Of a DNA stretch of 64,000 bases, positions 43,272 through 51,483 are shown one piece after another. The position numbers and the translations under genes are program-made. The first letter of the stretch is position 1, and each line of letters begins with the position of its first letter. The DNA lies in the NCBI GenBank assembly GCA_052273485.1, contig DAVZID010000009.1, forward strand, positions 7,764-71,763, in the 5' to 3' direction. Origin of the DNA: Anthropogastromicrobium sp052273485 (GTDB taxonomy: Bacteria > Bacillota > Clostridia > Lachnospirales > Lachnospiraceae). The notes beneath the pieces were generated by a model, which worked only from the letters and a program-made list of their open reading frames with translations, searched no databases and was not told where the DNA came from.

Positions 43272-45527
43272 TTATCCCAACTTCCAGATCTCCTCATTGT
43301 ACTGCGCAATCGTACGGTCAGATGAGAAAAATCCTGCCTTTGCAATGTTGACAAGCATCTTCTTTGCCCAACTCTTGCGGTCTGCGTAATCATTTAATAC
43401 CTGCTCTTTGCGTGCAATGTACTCCTTTAAATCAAGAAGGGTCATAAACCAGTCCTTGGAAATCAGCTCATGATGCAGCTGCTCTAAGGTTTCTTTATCA
43501 CCAGCCTCAAGCATCGGCTCACTTACTAAGAAATCGACTGCGGTGTGGATATCCTCGTCCTTGGTGTAATAATCCTTTGAACAATAATCGGCCTTCTCAT
43601 AGTGCTCGATTACCTGCTCGCTGCTCTCTCCGAAGAAATAGATATTGTCCTCGCCGACAAGCTCACCGATCTCGACATTGGCACCATCTCTTGTTCCAAG
43701 TGTGATTGCACCGTTTAACATAAACTTCATGTTTCCGGTTCCAGATGCCTCCTTAGATGCCAGAGAGATCTGCTCGGAGATATCGCATGCCGGAATGATC
43801 TTGGATGCCTTTGTCACGTTATAATTTTCCACCATGACAACACGCAGATACGGGCTGACAGCTGGATCTTTTTCAATTACCTGCTGCAGACTCAAGATCG
43901 CGTGAATGATATCCTTTGCGATCGTGTAGGCCGGTGCTGCCTTTGCGCCAAACAGTACGGTTACTGGTGTCTTTGGAAGCTTTCCTGCCTTAATCTCCAG
44001 ATACTTGTGAATCGCCCAAAGCAGATTCATCTGCTGACGCTTATACTCGTGAAGACGCTTTACCTGAATGTCAAAAATTGAATTTTCATCAATGATGACG
44101 CCCTGTGCGCGCTTTAAGTAGTCAGCAAGCTGGCGCTTTTTCTCCTGCTTGATGGCAAGAAGGCTGTCTAATACCTTATCATCATCTGCGAATGAAAGCA
44201 ATTTTTCAAGCTCACACGCATCCTTCTTAAATCCACTTCCGATCCACTCCTCGATCTTTGCGGTCAGCTCCTCATTGCAAGAAAGCAGCCAACGACGGAA
44301 GGTGATTCCGTTTGTCTTATTGTTAAACTTCTCTGGATAGATCTTATAGAACGCATTTAACTCAGAGTTCTTTAAGATCTCGGTGTGCAGATAGGCAACG
44401 CCATTTACGCTGTGGCCATAGTGAATGTCCATATGTGCCATGTGAACACGGTCATTCTCATCAATAATTGCGACCTTCGGATCCGGATACGCTGCTTTCG
44501 CACGTTTATCAAGCTCCTTGATGATCGGAACGAGCTGCGGAACAACCTTTTCCAGATAAGCAAGCGGCCACTTCTCCAGTGCCTCTGCCAAAATCGTGTG
44601 ATTGGTGTATGCACATACCTTTGTGACAAGTGCTACTGCCTCATCCATTGTGATGCCACGCTCAAGAAGCAGACGGATCAGTTCCGGAATTACCATAGAC
44701 GGATGCGTATCATTGATCTGGATTGCTGCATACTCGTCTAAGTCGGTCAGCTTGCAGCCGCGTGCAGTACACTCATCTAAGATCAGATGAGCTGCATTGC
44801 TTACCATGAAATACTGCTGGTAAATACGAAGCAGATTTCCGGCCTCATCGCTGTCATCTGGATATAAAAACAGTGTCAGGTTCTTTGCAATATCCGTCTT
44901 ATCAAAGTTGATGGTTCCGTCCTTGATCAAACTCTCATCTACGGTATCAACATCGAACAGATGAAGCTTATTTGTGCGGCCCTCGTAACCAGTTACCTCG
45001 ATGTCATACATGTGGGAGGTCACCGTTAAATCGCCAAATGCAACCGGATAGCTCACATCTGTCTTGATCAGCCAGCTGTCGCTCTCGATCCACGGATTTG
45101 GTGTCTCTTTCTGGAAATTGTGTTCAAATACCTGCTTGAACAGTCCCATGTGATAATTCAGGCCAACACCATCGCCGTGCAGATTTAAGGTTGCCATGGA
45201 GTCCAAAAAACATGCCGCCAAACGGCCAAGTCCACCATTTCCAAGAGATGGCTCTGGTTCGATCTCCTCGATCTCGCCGATGTCCTTTCCTGCTTCTTCA
45301 AGTTCCTGCTTAACGGTCTGGTATAATCCCAAGTTAATCAGGTTATTGGACAAAAGCTTTCCAATCAAAAACTCAGCGGAAATGTAGTAGACCTTCTTTT
45401 TTCCAGTCTCGCTTTCCTTCTTAGCTGCTAAGTCTTTCGTCATATCTAATAATGCATAATAAATTTCTGCATTGCTGCAATCCTTTACTGTCTTGTTATA
45501 TTTCTTTTCACAGATTTCAGTTATCAT
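43272..45527 (-). CDS. glgP: Glycogen/starch/alpha-glucan phosphorylase
   Basis: A 751-residue GT35 phosphorylase that releases glucose 1-phosphate from alpha-1,4-glucans. The N-terminal GNGGLGRLAACFLDSMATL and EPSLG segments, the VKRLHEYKRQQMN motif and the PLP site EASGTGNMKFMLNGAITLGT (Lys) are all present. Cytoplasmic. Together with the maltodextrin transporter it gives import plus phosphorolysis of glucans. It starts at ATG 45527 behind AAAGGAG. A divergent AraC regulator gene lies 266 bp away. Confidence 0.95.
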   Translation of the reverse strand: MITEICEKKYNKTVKDCSNAEIYYALLDMTKDLAAKKESETGKKKVYYISAEFLIGKLLSNNLINLGLYQTVKQELEEAGKDIGEIEEIEPEPSLGNGGLGRLAACFLDSMATLNLHGDGVGLNYHMGLFKQVFEHNFQKETPNPWIESDSWLIKTDVSYPVAFGDLTVTSHMYDIEVTGYEGRTNKLHLFDVDTVDESLIKDGTINFDKTDIAKNLTLFLYPDDSDEAGNLLRIYQQYFMVSNAAHLILDECTARGCKLTDLDEYAAIQINDTHPSMVIPELIRLLLERGITMDEAVALVTKVCAYTNHTILAEALEKWPLAYLEKVVPQLVPIIKELDKRAKAAYPDPKVAIIDENDRVHMAHMDIHYGHSVNGVAYLHTEILKNSELNAFYKIYPEKFNNKTNGITFRRWLLSCNEELTAKIEEWIGSGFKKDACELEKLLSFADDDKVLDSLLAIKQEKKRQLADYLKRAQGVIIDENSIFDIQVKRLHEYKRQQMNLLWAIHKYLEIKAGKLPKTPVTVLFGAKAAPAYTIAKDIIHAILSLQQVIEKDPAVSPYLRVVMVENYNVTKASKIIPACDISEQISLASKEASGTGNMKFMLNGAITLGTRDGANVEIGELVGEDNIYFFGESSEQVIEHYEKADYCSKDYYTKDEDIHTAVDFLVSEPMLEAGDKETLEQLHHELISKDWFMTLLDLKEYIARKEQVLNDYADRKSWAKKMLVNIAKAGFFSSDRTIAQYNEEIWKLG

Positions 45528-45663
45528 AGTTCGTCAAACTCCTTTCGTGAGCCAATGCGTTACAATCCACAGGGCAACTGCTCTGCAAATCATTGACTGT
45601 ATTATGACATCTTTTTTTACATTTTTCTTGCATTATGCCGCTATTTTATGGTACTATCCTATC

Positions 45664-45693
45664 ATTATAACCTTCTTCATTTTATTTAGGCAA
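45664..45693 (-). promoter_or_regulatory. Possible promoter of glgP
   Basis: On the minus strand TTGCCT (45693-45688) and TATAAT (45669-45664) are 18 bp apart, about 137 bp upstream of glgP. The rest of the 266-bp divergent gap is AT-rich with no gene seen. Confidence 0.45.
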
Positions 45694-45793
45694 CCAAAAA
45701 AGAACCAACGTAGCTCCAATTAATCCAAACAAATAAGAGCACGACACCAAAACAAATTGAAATACACAGCAGGAGACAAGGAGGCCCATACAC

Positions 45794-46672
45794 ATGCAGA
45801 TACCAGAATATGAGAATTATCATGAAACGAAATCACACAGCGCACCCGATTTTCCTTACAATACCTATATTTGTTCCATTCCGCTTGACTTTGAGAAAGT
45901 GCCGCTGCACTGGCACGATGAGGTGGAAATTATCTATATTAAAAAGGGGCGCGGACGCGTCACCTTGGATTTTACTTCTCTTTACGTGGAGGCAGGCGAT
46001 ATCATTATCGTAACCCCCGGTCAGCTCCATGCCATCGGCCCTGCTGAATACTCGATGGAATACGAAAATATCATTTTTTCACTTGATATGCTGCAAACAG
46101 GCAGCATGGACGCATTAAATGCAGAATTTTTTGAACCCTTTCTAGCCGGAACAATTGGCTTTGAACATCTAATTTGCCGCGACCACGAAGATTATCCGGC
46201 ACTCTCCTCGTGTTTAAACCGCGCCGATACTATCTGCCGCACATTTCCGAAAGGCTATCGCCTTGCGATCAAGGGCTATCTTTTTGAATTCTTCTATACC
46301 ATATTCACAAATTCCACAGATATTCCTGCCCCGAAGCGTGAACCCCGTCTTGAACGGCTTAAAACGGTCTTAAAATATATTGAAACGCACTATGCCTCGA
46401 CGATTTCCATTGATGAGATCGCTGCTGTCGCTGGTTTTTCTGCATCACACTTTATGCGCTTTTTTAAATCCGCAATGGGGACGTCCTTTACGGCCTATCT
46501 CTCGGCTTATCGCCTGTCGATGGCAGCTCGTCTTCTTATTTTGACAAATGACTCAATTTTAGACATTGCCCTTTCCTGCGGCTATGAAAATCTCTCTTAC
46601 TTTAACCGCTCGTTTAAAAAACGATACAAAAAGACCCCCGGCGAATACCGCCGAGGGTCGGATGAAGTCTAA
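45794..46672 (+). CDS. AraC family regulator with cupin domain
   Basis: A 292-residue transcription factor. The N-terminal cupin-like ligand domain (about 25-150) has PLHWHDEVEIIYIKKGRG and GDIIIVTPGQLHAI. The C-terminal double HTH is SIDEIAAVAGFSASHFMRFF and ILDIALSCGYENLSYFNRSF, ending with the P-x-EYR motif. It is likely a sugar-responsive regulator, and is divergent from glgP, its plausible target. ATG 45794 follows CAAGGAGGCCCATACAC. Its last codons contain the terminator hairpin of the convergent exporter operon. Confidence 0.9.
   Translation: MQIPEYENYHETKSHSAPDFPYNTYICSIPLDFEKVPLHWHDEVEIIYIKKGRGRVTLDFTSLYVEAGDIIIVTPGQLHAIGPAEYSMEYENIIFSLDMLQTGSMDALNAEFFEPFLAGTIGFEHLICRDHEDYPALSSCLNRADTICRTFPKGYRLAIKGYLFEFFYTIFTNSTDIPAPKREPRLERLKTVLKYIETHYASTISIDEIAAVAGFSASHFMRFFKSAMGTSFTAYLSAYRLSMAARLLILTNDSILDIALSCGYENLSYFNRSFKKRYKKTPGEYRRGSDEV
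46628..46659 (-). terminator. Terminator of the ABC exporter operon, inside the AraC gene
   Basis: GACCCCCGGCG (46633-46643) and CGCCGAGGGTC (46649-46659) form an 11-bp stem with one mismatch and a 5-base loop. On the minus strand TTTTT (46632-46628) follows. It is 60 bp downstream of the exporter stop and within the 3' end of the plus-strand AraC gene. Confidence 0.75.
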
Positions 46673-46718
46673 CAACTTATTTATTGAGGGACTGCTTATC
46701 CTTTGTATTTCGTTTTTC

Positions 46719-48626
46719 TCACTCGCTGATCTTATTTCCAGTGTATAGTTGGTAATATTTGCCCTTTTGCGCAATCAAATCATCGTGTGTTCCGCGCTCG
46801 ATGATGCGTCCCTGCTCTAAGACCATGATACAATCACTGTTCTTAACGGTAGACAGACGATGCGCGATAACGAATGTGGTTCTTCCGTGCATCAGCTTAT
46901 CCATACCATCCTGAACAATTTTCTCGGTTCTAGTATCGATGGAACTGGTTGCCTCATCAAGAATCAGTACCGGCGGGTCTGCAACGGCGGCACGAGCAAT
47001 GGCAAGAAGCTGTCTCTCACCCTGACTTAAGTTTGCACCGTCTCCGGTTAACATCGTATCGTAGCCCTGCGGCAGTCTGCGGATAAAGCCATCTGCATTT
47101 GCAAGCTTGGCTGCTGCATGCACCTCTGCCTCGGTCGCATCGAGCTTTCCGTAGCGGATGTTTTCCATAACGGTTCCGGTAAACAGATGGGTATCCTGAA
47201 GAACGATTCCAAGCGAATAACGAAGATCATCCTTTTTGATCTTTCCGATGTTGATGCCATCGTATCGAATCTTACCATTCTGAATGTCATAGAAACGGTT
47301 GATCAAATTCGTGATGGTCGTCTTTCCAGCACCGGTGGAGCCAACGAATGCGATCTTCTGGCCCGGCTGTGCATACAGGCTGACATCGTGCAAAACCATC
47401 TTATCATCGTTGTAGCCGAAGTCTACATGCTCGAAGACAACATCACCCTTAAGCTGTCTGTAATCCGTGGTACCCTCTGCCTTGTGGTAATGCTTCCATG
47501 CCCAGGTTCCGGTTCTCTTGTCAGACTCAGTGATGGTGCCATCTGCATTGACTACTGCATTTGTCAGCATAACATAACCGTCATCGACCTCTGGCTTCTC
47601 ATCGAGCAGACGGAAGATTCGATCGCCTCCGGCAAGAGCCATGACGATACTGTTCAACTGGTTACTGATCTGGTTAATCGGCTGCTGGAAGCTCTTATTT
47701 AAGTTTAAGAAGCTGGCCAGACTACCCAGTGTAAAACCGCCGATTCCGTTGATTGCGACAAGACCACCAACAATTGCAACAACTACATAGCTTAAGTTTC
47801 CAAGCTGGACATTGATTGGTCCTAAGATATTGGCATAACGGTTTGCATTGTAAGCACTCGCATACAGTTCATTGTTTAACTGGTCAAAGCGCTCAATGCT
47901 CTCTTCCTCGTGGCAGAAAACCTTTACAACCTTCTGGCCATCCATCATCTCCTCGATAAAGCCGTTTAATGCACCGATATTTTTCTGCTGTGCCACAAAG
48001 AACTTACCACTCTTAGAAGCGGCTGTCTTGCTGGCCCAGATGACAAGTGCCACCATTACGATGGAGACAAGTGTCAACGGCACACTTAAGATAATCATGT
48101 AGATCAGCACGTTTACAATACTGATCAAGCTGTTGATAAACTGCGGAATACTCTGGCTAACCATCTGGCGCAATGTGTCGACATCGTTTGTGTACATTGA
48201 CATGATATCGCCGTGCTTATGGGTATCAAAGTATTTAATTGGAAGGGACTCCATATGCTGGAACATATCATTACGGATGTTTCGCATGGTTCCCTGCGTA
48301 ACGTAAACCATGATCTTCGTATTGCCAAAGGTAGCAGCAATACCGATCAGATACAAAATGCCCATACGGACAATCGCATTAAACAGATTCGAATAATCCG
48401 GATTTTGCTGTCCAAGAAGCGGTGTAATGTAGCCGTCGATCAGGGTCTTCATAAACATGGTTCCCTGTACATTTGCATATACGCTGACAAAAATACAAAT
48501 CAGCACAAAGATACAATGGATCGGATAGCGCTTAAACACATAGGACATAATGCGTCCAAATACCTTCATTGGGTTTTCGACCTTCTGCTTTGGTCCTAAA
48601 TTCCGTCTTTGTCCTGGTCCTGGCAT
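46719..48626 (-). CDS. ABC exporter subunit, catalytic-site half
   Basis: A 635-residue fused membrane-ATPase half exporter (about six helices in 20-330, ATPase 385-630). Walker A is GSTGAGKTT, signature NLSQGERQLLAIA, Walker B LILDEATSSID with the catalytic Glu, and H-loop VIAHRLST. It is the partner of the half exporter just upstream, which it overlaps (TAATG). The pair resembles Bacillus YfiB/YfiC-type multidrug exporters. An unusual segment of about 45 residues before the ATPase domain (VNADGTITESDKRTGTWAWK) is seen in this family. Confidence 0.92.
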   Translation of the reverse strand: MPGPGQRRNLGPKQKVENPMKVFGRIMSYVFKRYPIHCIFVLICIFVSVYANVQGTMFMKTLIDGYITPLLGQQNPDYSNLFNAIVRMGILYLIGIAATFGNTKIMVYVTQGTMRNIRNDMFQHMESLPIKYFDTHKHGDIMSMYTNDVDTLRQMVSQSIPQFINSLISIVNVLIYMIILSVPLTLVSIVMVALVIWASKTAASKSGKFFVAQQKNIGALNGFIEEMMDGQKVVKVFCHEEESIERFDQLNNELYASAYNANRYANILGPINVQLGNLSYVVVAIVGGLVAINGIGGFTLGSLASFLNLNKSFQQPINQISNQLNSIVMALAGGDRIFRLLDEKPEVDDGYVMLTNAVVNADGTITESDKRTGTWAWKHYHKAEGTTDYRQLKGDVVFEHVDFGYNDDKMVLHDVSLYAQPGQKIAFVGSTGAGKTTITNLINRFYDIQNGKIRYDGINIGKIKKDDLRYSLGIVLQDTHLFTGTVMENIRYGKLDATEAEVHAAAKLANADGFIRRLPQGYDTMLTGDGANLSQGERQLLAIARAAVADPPVLILDEATSSIDTRTEKIVQDGMDKLMHGRTTFVIAHRLSTVKNSDCIMVLEQGRIIERGTHDDLIAQKGKYYQLYTGNKISE

Positions 48627-50386
48627 TACTGATCACCGCCTTTCTCATCAAAATCGCCGCTTCCGCCTGTCTGAGACTCATAAACCTCACGGTAAATCTC
48701 ATTTGTCGCAAGAAGCTCCTCATGTGTTCCGATTCCGTTGAGCTTACCGTCATCCATAACGATGATGCGGTCTGCACCCTGTACACTGGAGATACGCTGT
48801 GCAATGATGATCTTTGTGGTATCCGGAATCTCTGTGGCAAATGCCTGACGGATCTTTGCATCAGTTGCGGTATCGACTGCGCTTGTGGAGTCATCAAGAA
48901 TCAAAATCTTTGGCTTCTTAAGAAGTGCTCTTGCAATACAAAGACGCTGCTTCTGTCCACCCGATACGTTGTTTCCGCCCTGCTCGATGTAAGTGTTGTA
49001 GCGCTCTGGAAAACGCTCGATAAACTCATCGGCACAGGCAAGCTTACAGGCGCGAATGCACTCCTCATCGGATGCCTCCTTGTCGCCCCAGCGAAGATTC
49101 TCTAAGATTGTACCAGAGAACAGGACATTCTTCTGAAGAACGACGCTGACCTGATTACGAAGTGCTTCCATATCGTACTTTCGCACGTCAAGGCCGCCAA
49201 CTTTAACACAGCCTTCCTGCACATCGTACAGACGGCTGATTAAGTTGACAAGACTAGACTTCGCACTTCCAGTTCCTCCAATTAAACCGATTGTCTCACC
49301 GGAGTGAATTGACAGGTTGATATCAGACAGGATTGGCTTCTCACTTCCTGCATTGTAACGGAAGGTCACATGGTCAAACTCGATGCTTCCGTCCTTTACG
49401 GTCTTGGCCGGCTGCTCTGGATTCTTTAAATCCGGCTTTTCATTTAATACCTCACAGATACGCTCTGCACTGGCAATACTCATGGTCAGCATAACGAAAA
49501 TCATAGAAAGTATCATTAAGCTCATCAGAATGCTCATGCAATAGGTTAAAAGGCTCATTAACTTTCCGGTAGTCAGCGCAACGCTTCCTGTTCCGATGAT
49601 CATCTTTGCACCAACCCAGCTGATTACAAGAATGCAGCCATACACAGCAAAGTTCATAACAGGAGCGTTTACTGCAACAACGCCCTCTGCCTTGACAAAG
49701 ATCTTATAAATATTCTCACTTGCCTTGACAAATTTCTTCTTCTCGTAATCCTCACGCACATACGCCTTTACAACACGGATTGCAGAAACGTTCTCCTGAA
49801 CGCTTGCATTTAACGCATCGTACTTCGGGAATGCCGCGGTGAAATACTTTCTTGCGGTATTGACAATGAAAAACAGTGCAATACCAAGAACAATAATAAC
49901 GCCTAAGAAAATGAATGAAATTTCTACATTGGTGATGAATGCCATTGCCATCGCACAAATCAGACTGGCTGGTGCACGCATACACATACGAAGCAGCATC
50001 TGATAGGAGTTCTGAACATTTGTTACATCAGTAGTCAATCTTGTTACAAGACTGGCTGTTGAAAACTTATCAATATTTGAGAATGAAAATGTCTGAATGT
50101 TGTCATACATTCCCTTTCGAAGATTGCGGGCAAATCCGGCCGATGCCTTCGCACCATACACGCCGCCCATGATTCCAGCAAACAAGCCGATCGCAGCAAA
50201 TACAAGCATTCCTGCGCCGACAAGGCAGATGTGCTTCATGTCGCCCTTATTGACACCATCATCGATAATGGAAGCCATCAGATACGGGATTAACATCTCC
50301 ATCAAAACTTCCAGAATCATGTAGCACGGTGTTGCGATTGATGCACGCTTAAACTCTTTTACATATGCACCCAGTGTTTTTATCAC
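48626..50386 (-). CDS. ABC exporter subunit, degenerate-site half
   Basis: A 586-residue half exporter (helices about 15-310, ATPase about 340-580). Walker A reads GGTGSAKSS, where the usual second Gly is Ala. The signature NVSGGQKQRLCIARAL is good, but Walker B is LILDDSTSAVD (Asp for the catalytic Glu) and the H-loop is IIAQRIS (Gln for His). Those are hallmarks of the non-catalytic half of a heterodimeric exporter. It starts at GTG 50386 behind AAGGAGGAAAGTAGCC and overlaps the MarR gene by 38 bp. Confidence 0.92.
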   Translation of the reverse strand: MIKTLGAYVKEFKRASIATPCYMILEVLMEMLIPYLMASIIDDGVNKGDMKHICLVGAGMLVFAAIGLFAGIMGGVYGAKASAGFARNLRKGMYDNIQTFSFSNIDKFSTASLVTRLTTDVTNVQNSYQMLLRMCMRAPASLICAMAMAFITNVEISFIFLGVIIVLGIALFFIVNTARKYFTAAFPKYDALNASVQENVSAIRVVKAYVREDYEKKKFVKASENIYKIFVKAEGVVAVNAPVMNFAVYGCILVISWVGAKMIIGTGSVALTTGKLMSLLTYCMSILMSLMILSMIFVMLTMSIASAERICEVLNEKPDLKNPEQPAKTVKDGSIEFDHVTFRYNAGSEKPILSDINLSIHSGETIGLIGGTGSAKSSLVNLISRLYDVQEGCVKVGGLDVRKYDMEALRNQVSVVLQKNVLFSGTILENLRWGDKEASDEECIRACKLACADEFIERFPERYNTYIEQGGNNVSGGQKQRLCIARALLKKPKILILDDSTSAVDTATDAKIRQAFATEIPDTTKIIIAQRISSVQGADRIIVMDDGKLNGIGTHEELLATNEIYREVYESQTGGSGDFDEKGGDQ

Positions 50387-50843
50387 GGCTACTTTCCTCC
50401 TTACCTGTTATGTGTTCTACATTTTGTCGGATCTTTTCAAATACTGCAAAGCAGACCCTGCGCTCCTCATCTGTAATACCATCTTCCATCGCATCATGCG
50501 CCGAATCAATCACCGCAATCGTATCCAGATGAACCTTTTTTCCCAGCTCTGTCAATTCCAACCGTTTGAGTCTCGCATCGTGCTCATCGGTGGTTCTGGT
50601 CAGATACCCCTTCTTCTCCATCAGCTGCAGGATATTCGTCACGGTCGAACGGCCAATGCCAAAATGCGATTCAACATCCTTCTGGTAGACGGGTTCCTCT
50701 GCGTTGTACAGAAAACCCAAAATCCATCCGTGCATGTTTGTGATCTCATCGAATCCTGCCGCTGCAAGGCTGGTATGAATGCCTCTTTCCACGATATGAT
50801 TTATTCGTTTTAAGCTAAAACATATCGAGTCTTTCTTTTCCAT
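50349..50843 (-). CDS. MarR family transcriptional regulator
   Basis: A 164-residue winged-helix repressor. The DNA-binding core includes YQKDVESHFGIGRSTVTNILQLMEKKGYLTRTTDEHDARLKRLELTELG with the wing Asp-Arg region. It is the first gene of the MarR-exporter operon and most likely represses it, releasing upon binding the exported drug or metabolite. Two tandem palindromic 15-bp repeats overlap its promoter. ATG 50843 follows GAGAGGTCTGC. Confidence 0.92.
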   Translation of the reverse strand: MEKKDSICFSLKRINHIVERGIHTSLAAAGFDEITNMHGWILGFLYNAEEPVYQKDVESHFGIGRSTVTNILQLMEKKGYLTRTTDEHDARLKRLELTELGKKVHLDTIAVIDSAHDAMEDGITDEERRVCFAVFEKIRQNVEHITGKEESSRDKNTGCICKRV

Positions 50844-50880
50844 GCAGACCTCTCTTTCTTTTTAAATTGTTTGATCGCGA

Positions 50881-50911
50881 ATTGTTCTATACAGAATTGT
50901 TCTATACAGAA
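50881..50911. promoter_or_regulatory. Tandem operator repeats of the MarR operon
   Basis: The 15-base unit ATTGTTCTATACAGA occurs twice back to back (50881-50895, 50896-50910). Each unit with the next base holds the near palindrome TTCTATACAGAA (50885-50896, 50900-50911). They lie immediately downstream of the -10 box, where a bound dimer would block transcription. Confidence 0.75.
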
Positions 50912-50913
50912 TC

Positions 50914-50941
50914 ATTATAATGCGCAAATCTTTTTTGTCAA
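50914..50941 (-). promoter_or_regulatory. Promoter of the MarR-exporter operon
   Basis: On the minus strand a perfect TTGACA (50941-50936) and TATAAT (50919-50914) are separated by 16 bp. Confidence 0.82.
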
Positions 50942-50979
50942 TAAGATTTTTCAAAACTAAATGAATCCGCGAAGTTTTA

Positions 50980-51008
50980 TTGAATTTTTTGTATATTTAT
51001 GGTATTCT
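50980..51008 (+). promoter_or_regulatory. Promoter of the DtxR-type gene
   Basis: TTGAAT (50980-50985), 17 bp, TATTCT (51003-51008). Downstream lies an inverted repeat TTTAGAA...TTCTAAA (about 51020-51048) and AACTAGTT, possible metal-regulator operator sequences. Confidence 0.5.
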
Positions 51009-51094
51009 TATAAATAACTAGTTTAGAAATTGATTGAGAAACATTCTAAATAAAGTAAATAAAGTTTGAAATAATAAAATTTGGAGGTTTGCTT

Positions 51095-51460
51095 ATGCAA
51101 ATACATGAATCTGCCGAAAACTACCTTGAAACAATCCTGATGCTCAGCAAGAAACTGCCAGTCGTTCGTTCCGTCGATATTGCAAATGAACTCGACTTCA
51201 AAAAGTCAAGTGTCAGCATTGCGATGAAAAATTTAAGAGAGGGTGGCAAAATCACCGTAACTCAGGCAGGTTATATCTACCTTACTGACAGCGGACGCGA
51301 GATTGCGGAGATGATCTATGAGCGCCATCAGTGGCTGACAAACTGGCTGACAAGCCTTGGCGTTGACAGCACAATCGCCGCTGAAGATGCCTGCAAGATG
51401 GAGCATGTCATCAGCAAGGAAAGCTTTGAAGCACTGAAGAAGCATTTCGGTCAGTTTTAA
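51095..51460 (+). CDS. DtxR/MntR-type metal-dependent regulator
   Basis: A 121-residue regulator. It opens with MQIHESAENYLETILMLSKK, the typical first helix, followed by a winged helix (RSVDIANELDFKKSSVSIAMKNLREGG) and the metal-binding/dimer region with RHQWLTNWLTSLGV and EDACKMEHVIS. There is no SH3-like third domain, as in MntR. It could sense Fe(II) or Mn(II); the metal cannot be told from sequence. I start it at ATG 51095 with GGAGG seven bases upstream. It may govern metal uptake elsewhere, such as the iron operon at 57-61 kb. Confidence 0.9.
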   Translation: MQIHESAENYLETILMLSKKLPVVRSVDIANELDFKKSSVSIAMKNLREGGKITVTQAGYIYLTDSGREIAEMIYERHQWLTNWLTSLGVDSTIAAEDACKMEHVISKESFEALKKHFGQF

Positions 51461-51483
51461 TTTTTCATTACGGTTACCTTATT

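Noticed and set aside
50881..50911. CRISPR-like direct repeats
   Set aside because: Only two adjacent 15-bp units without spacers; an operator at the promoter explains them.
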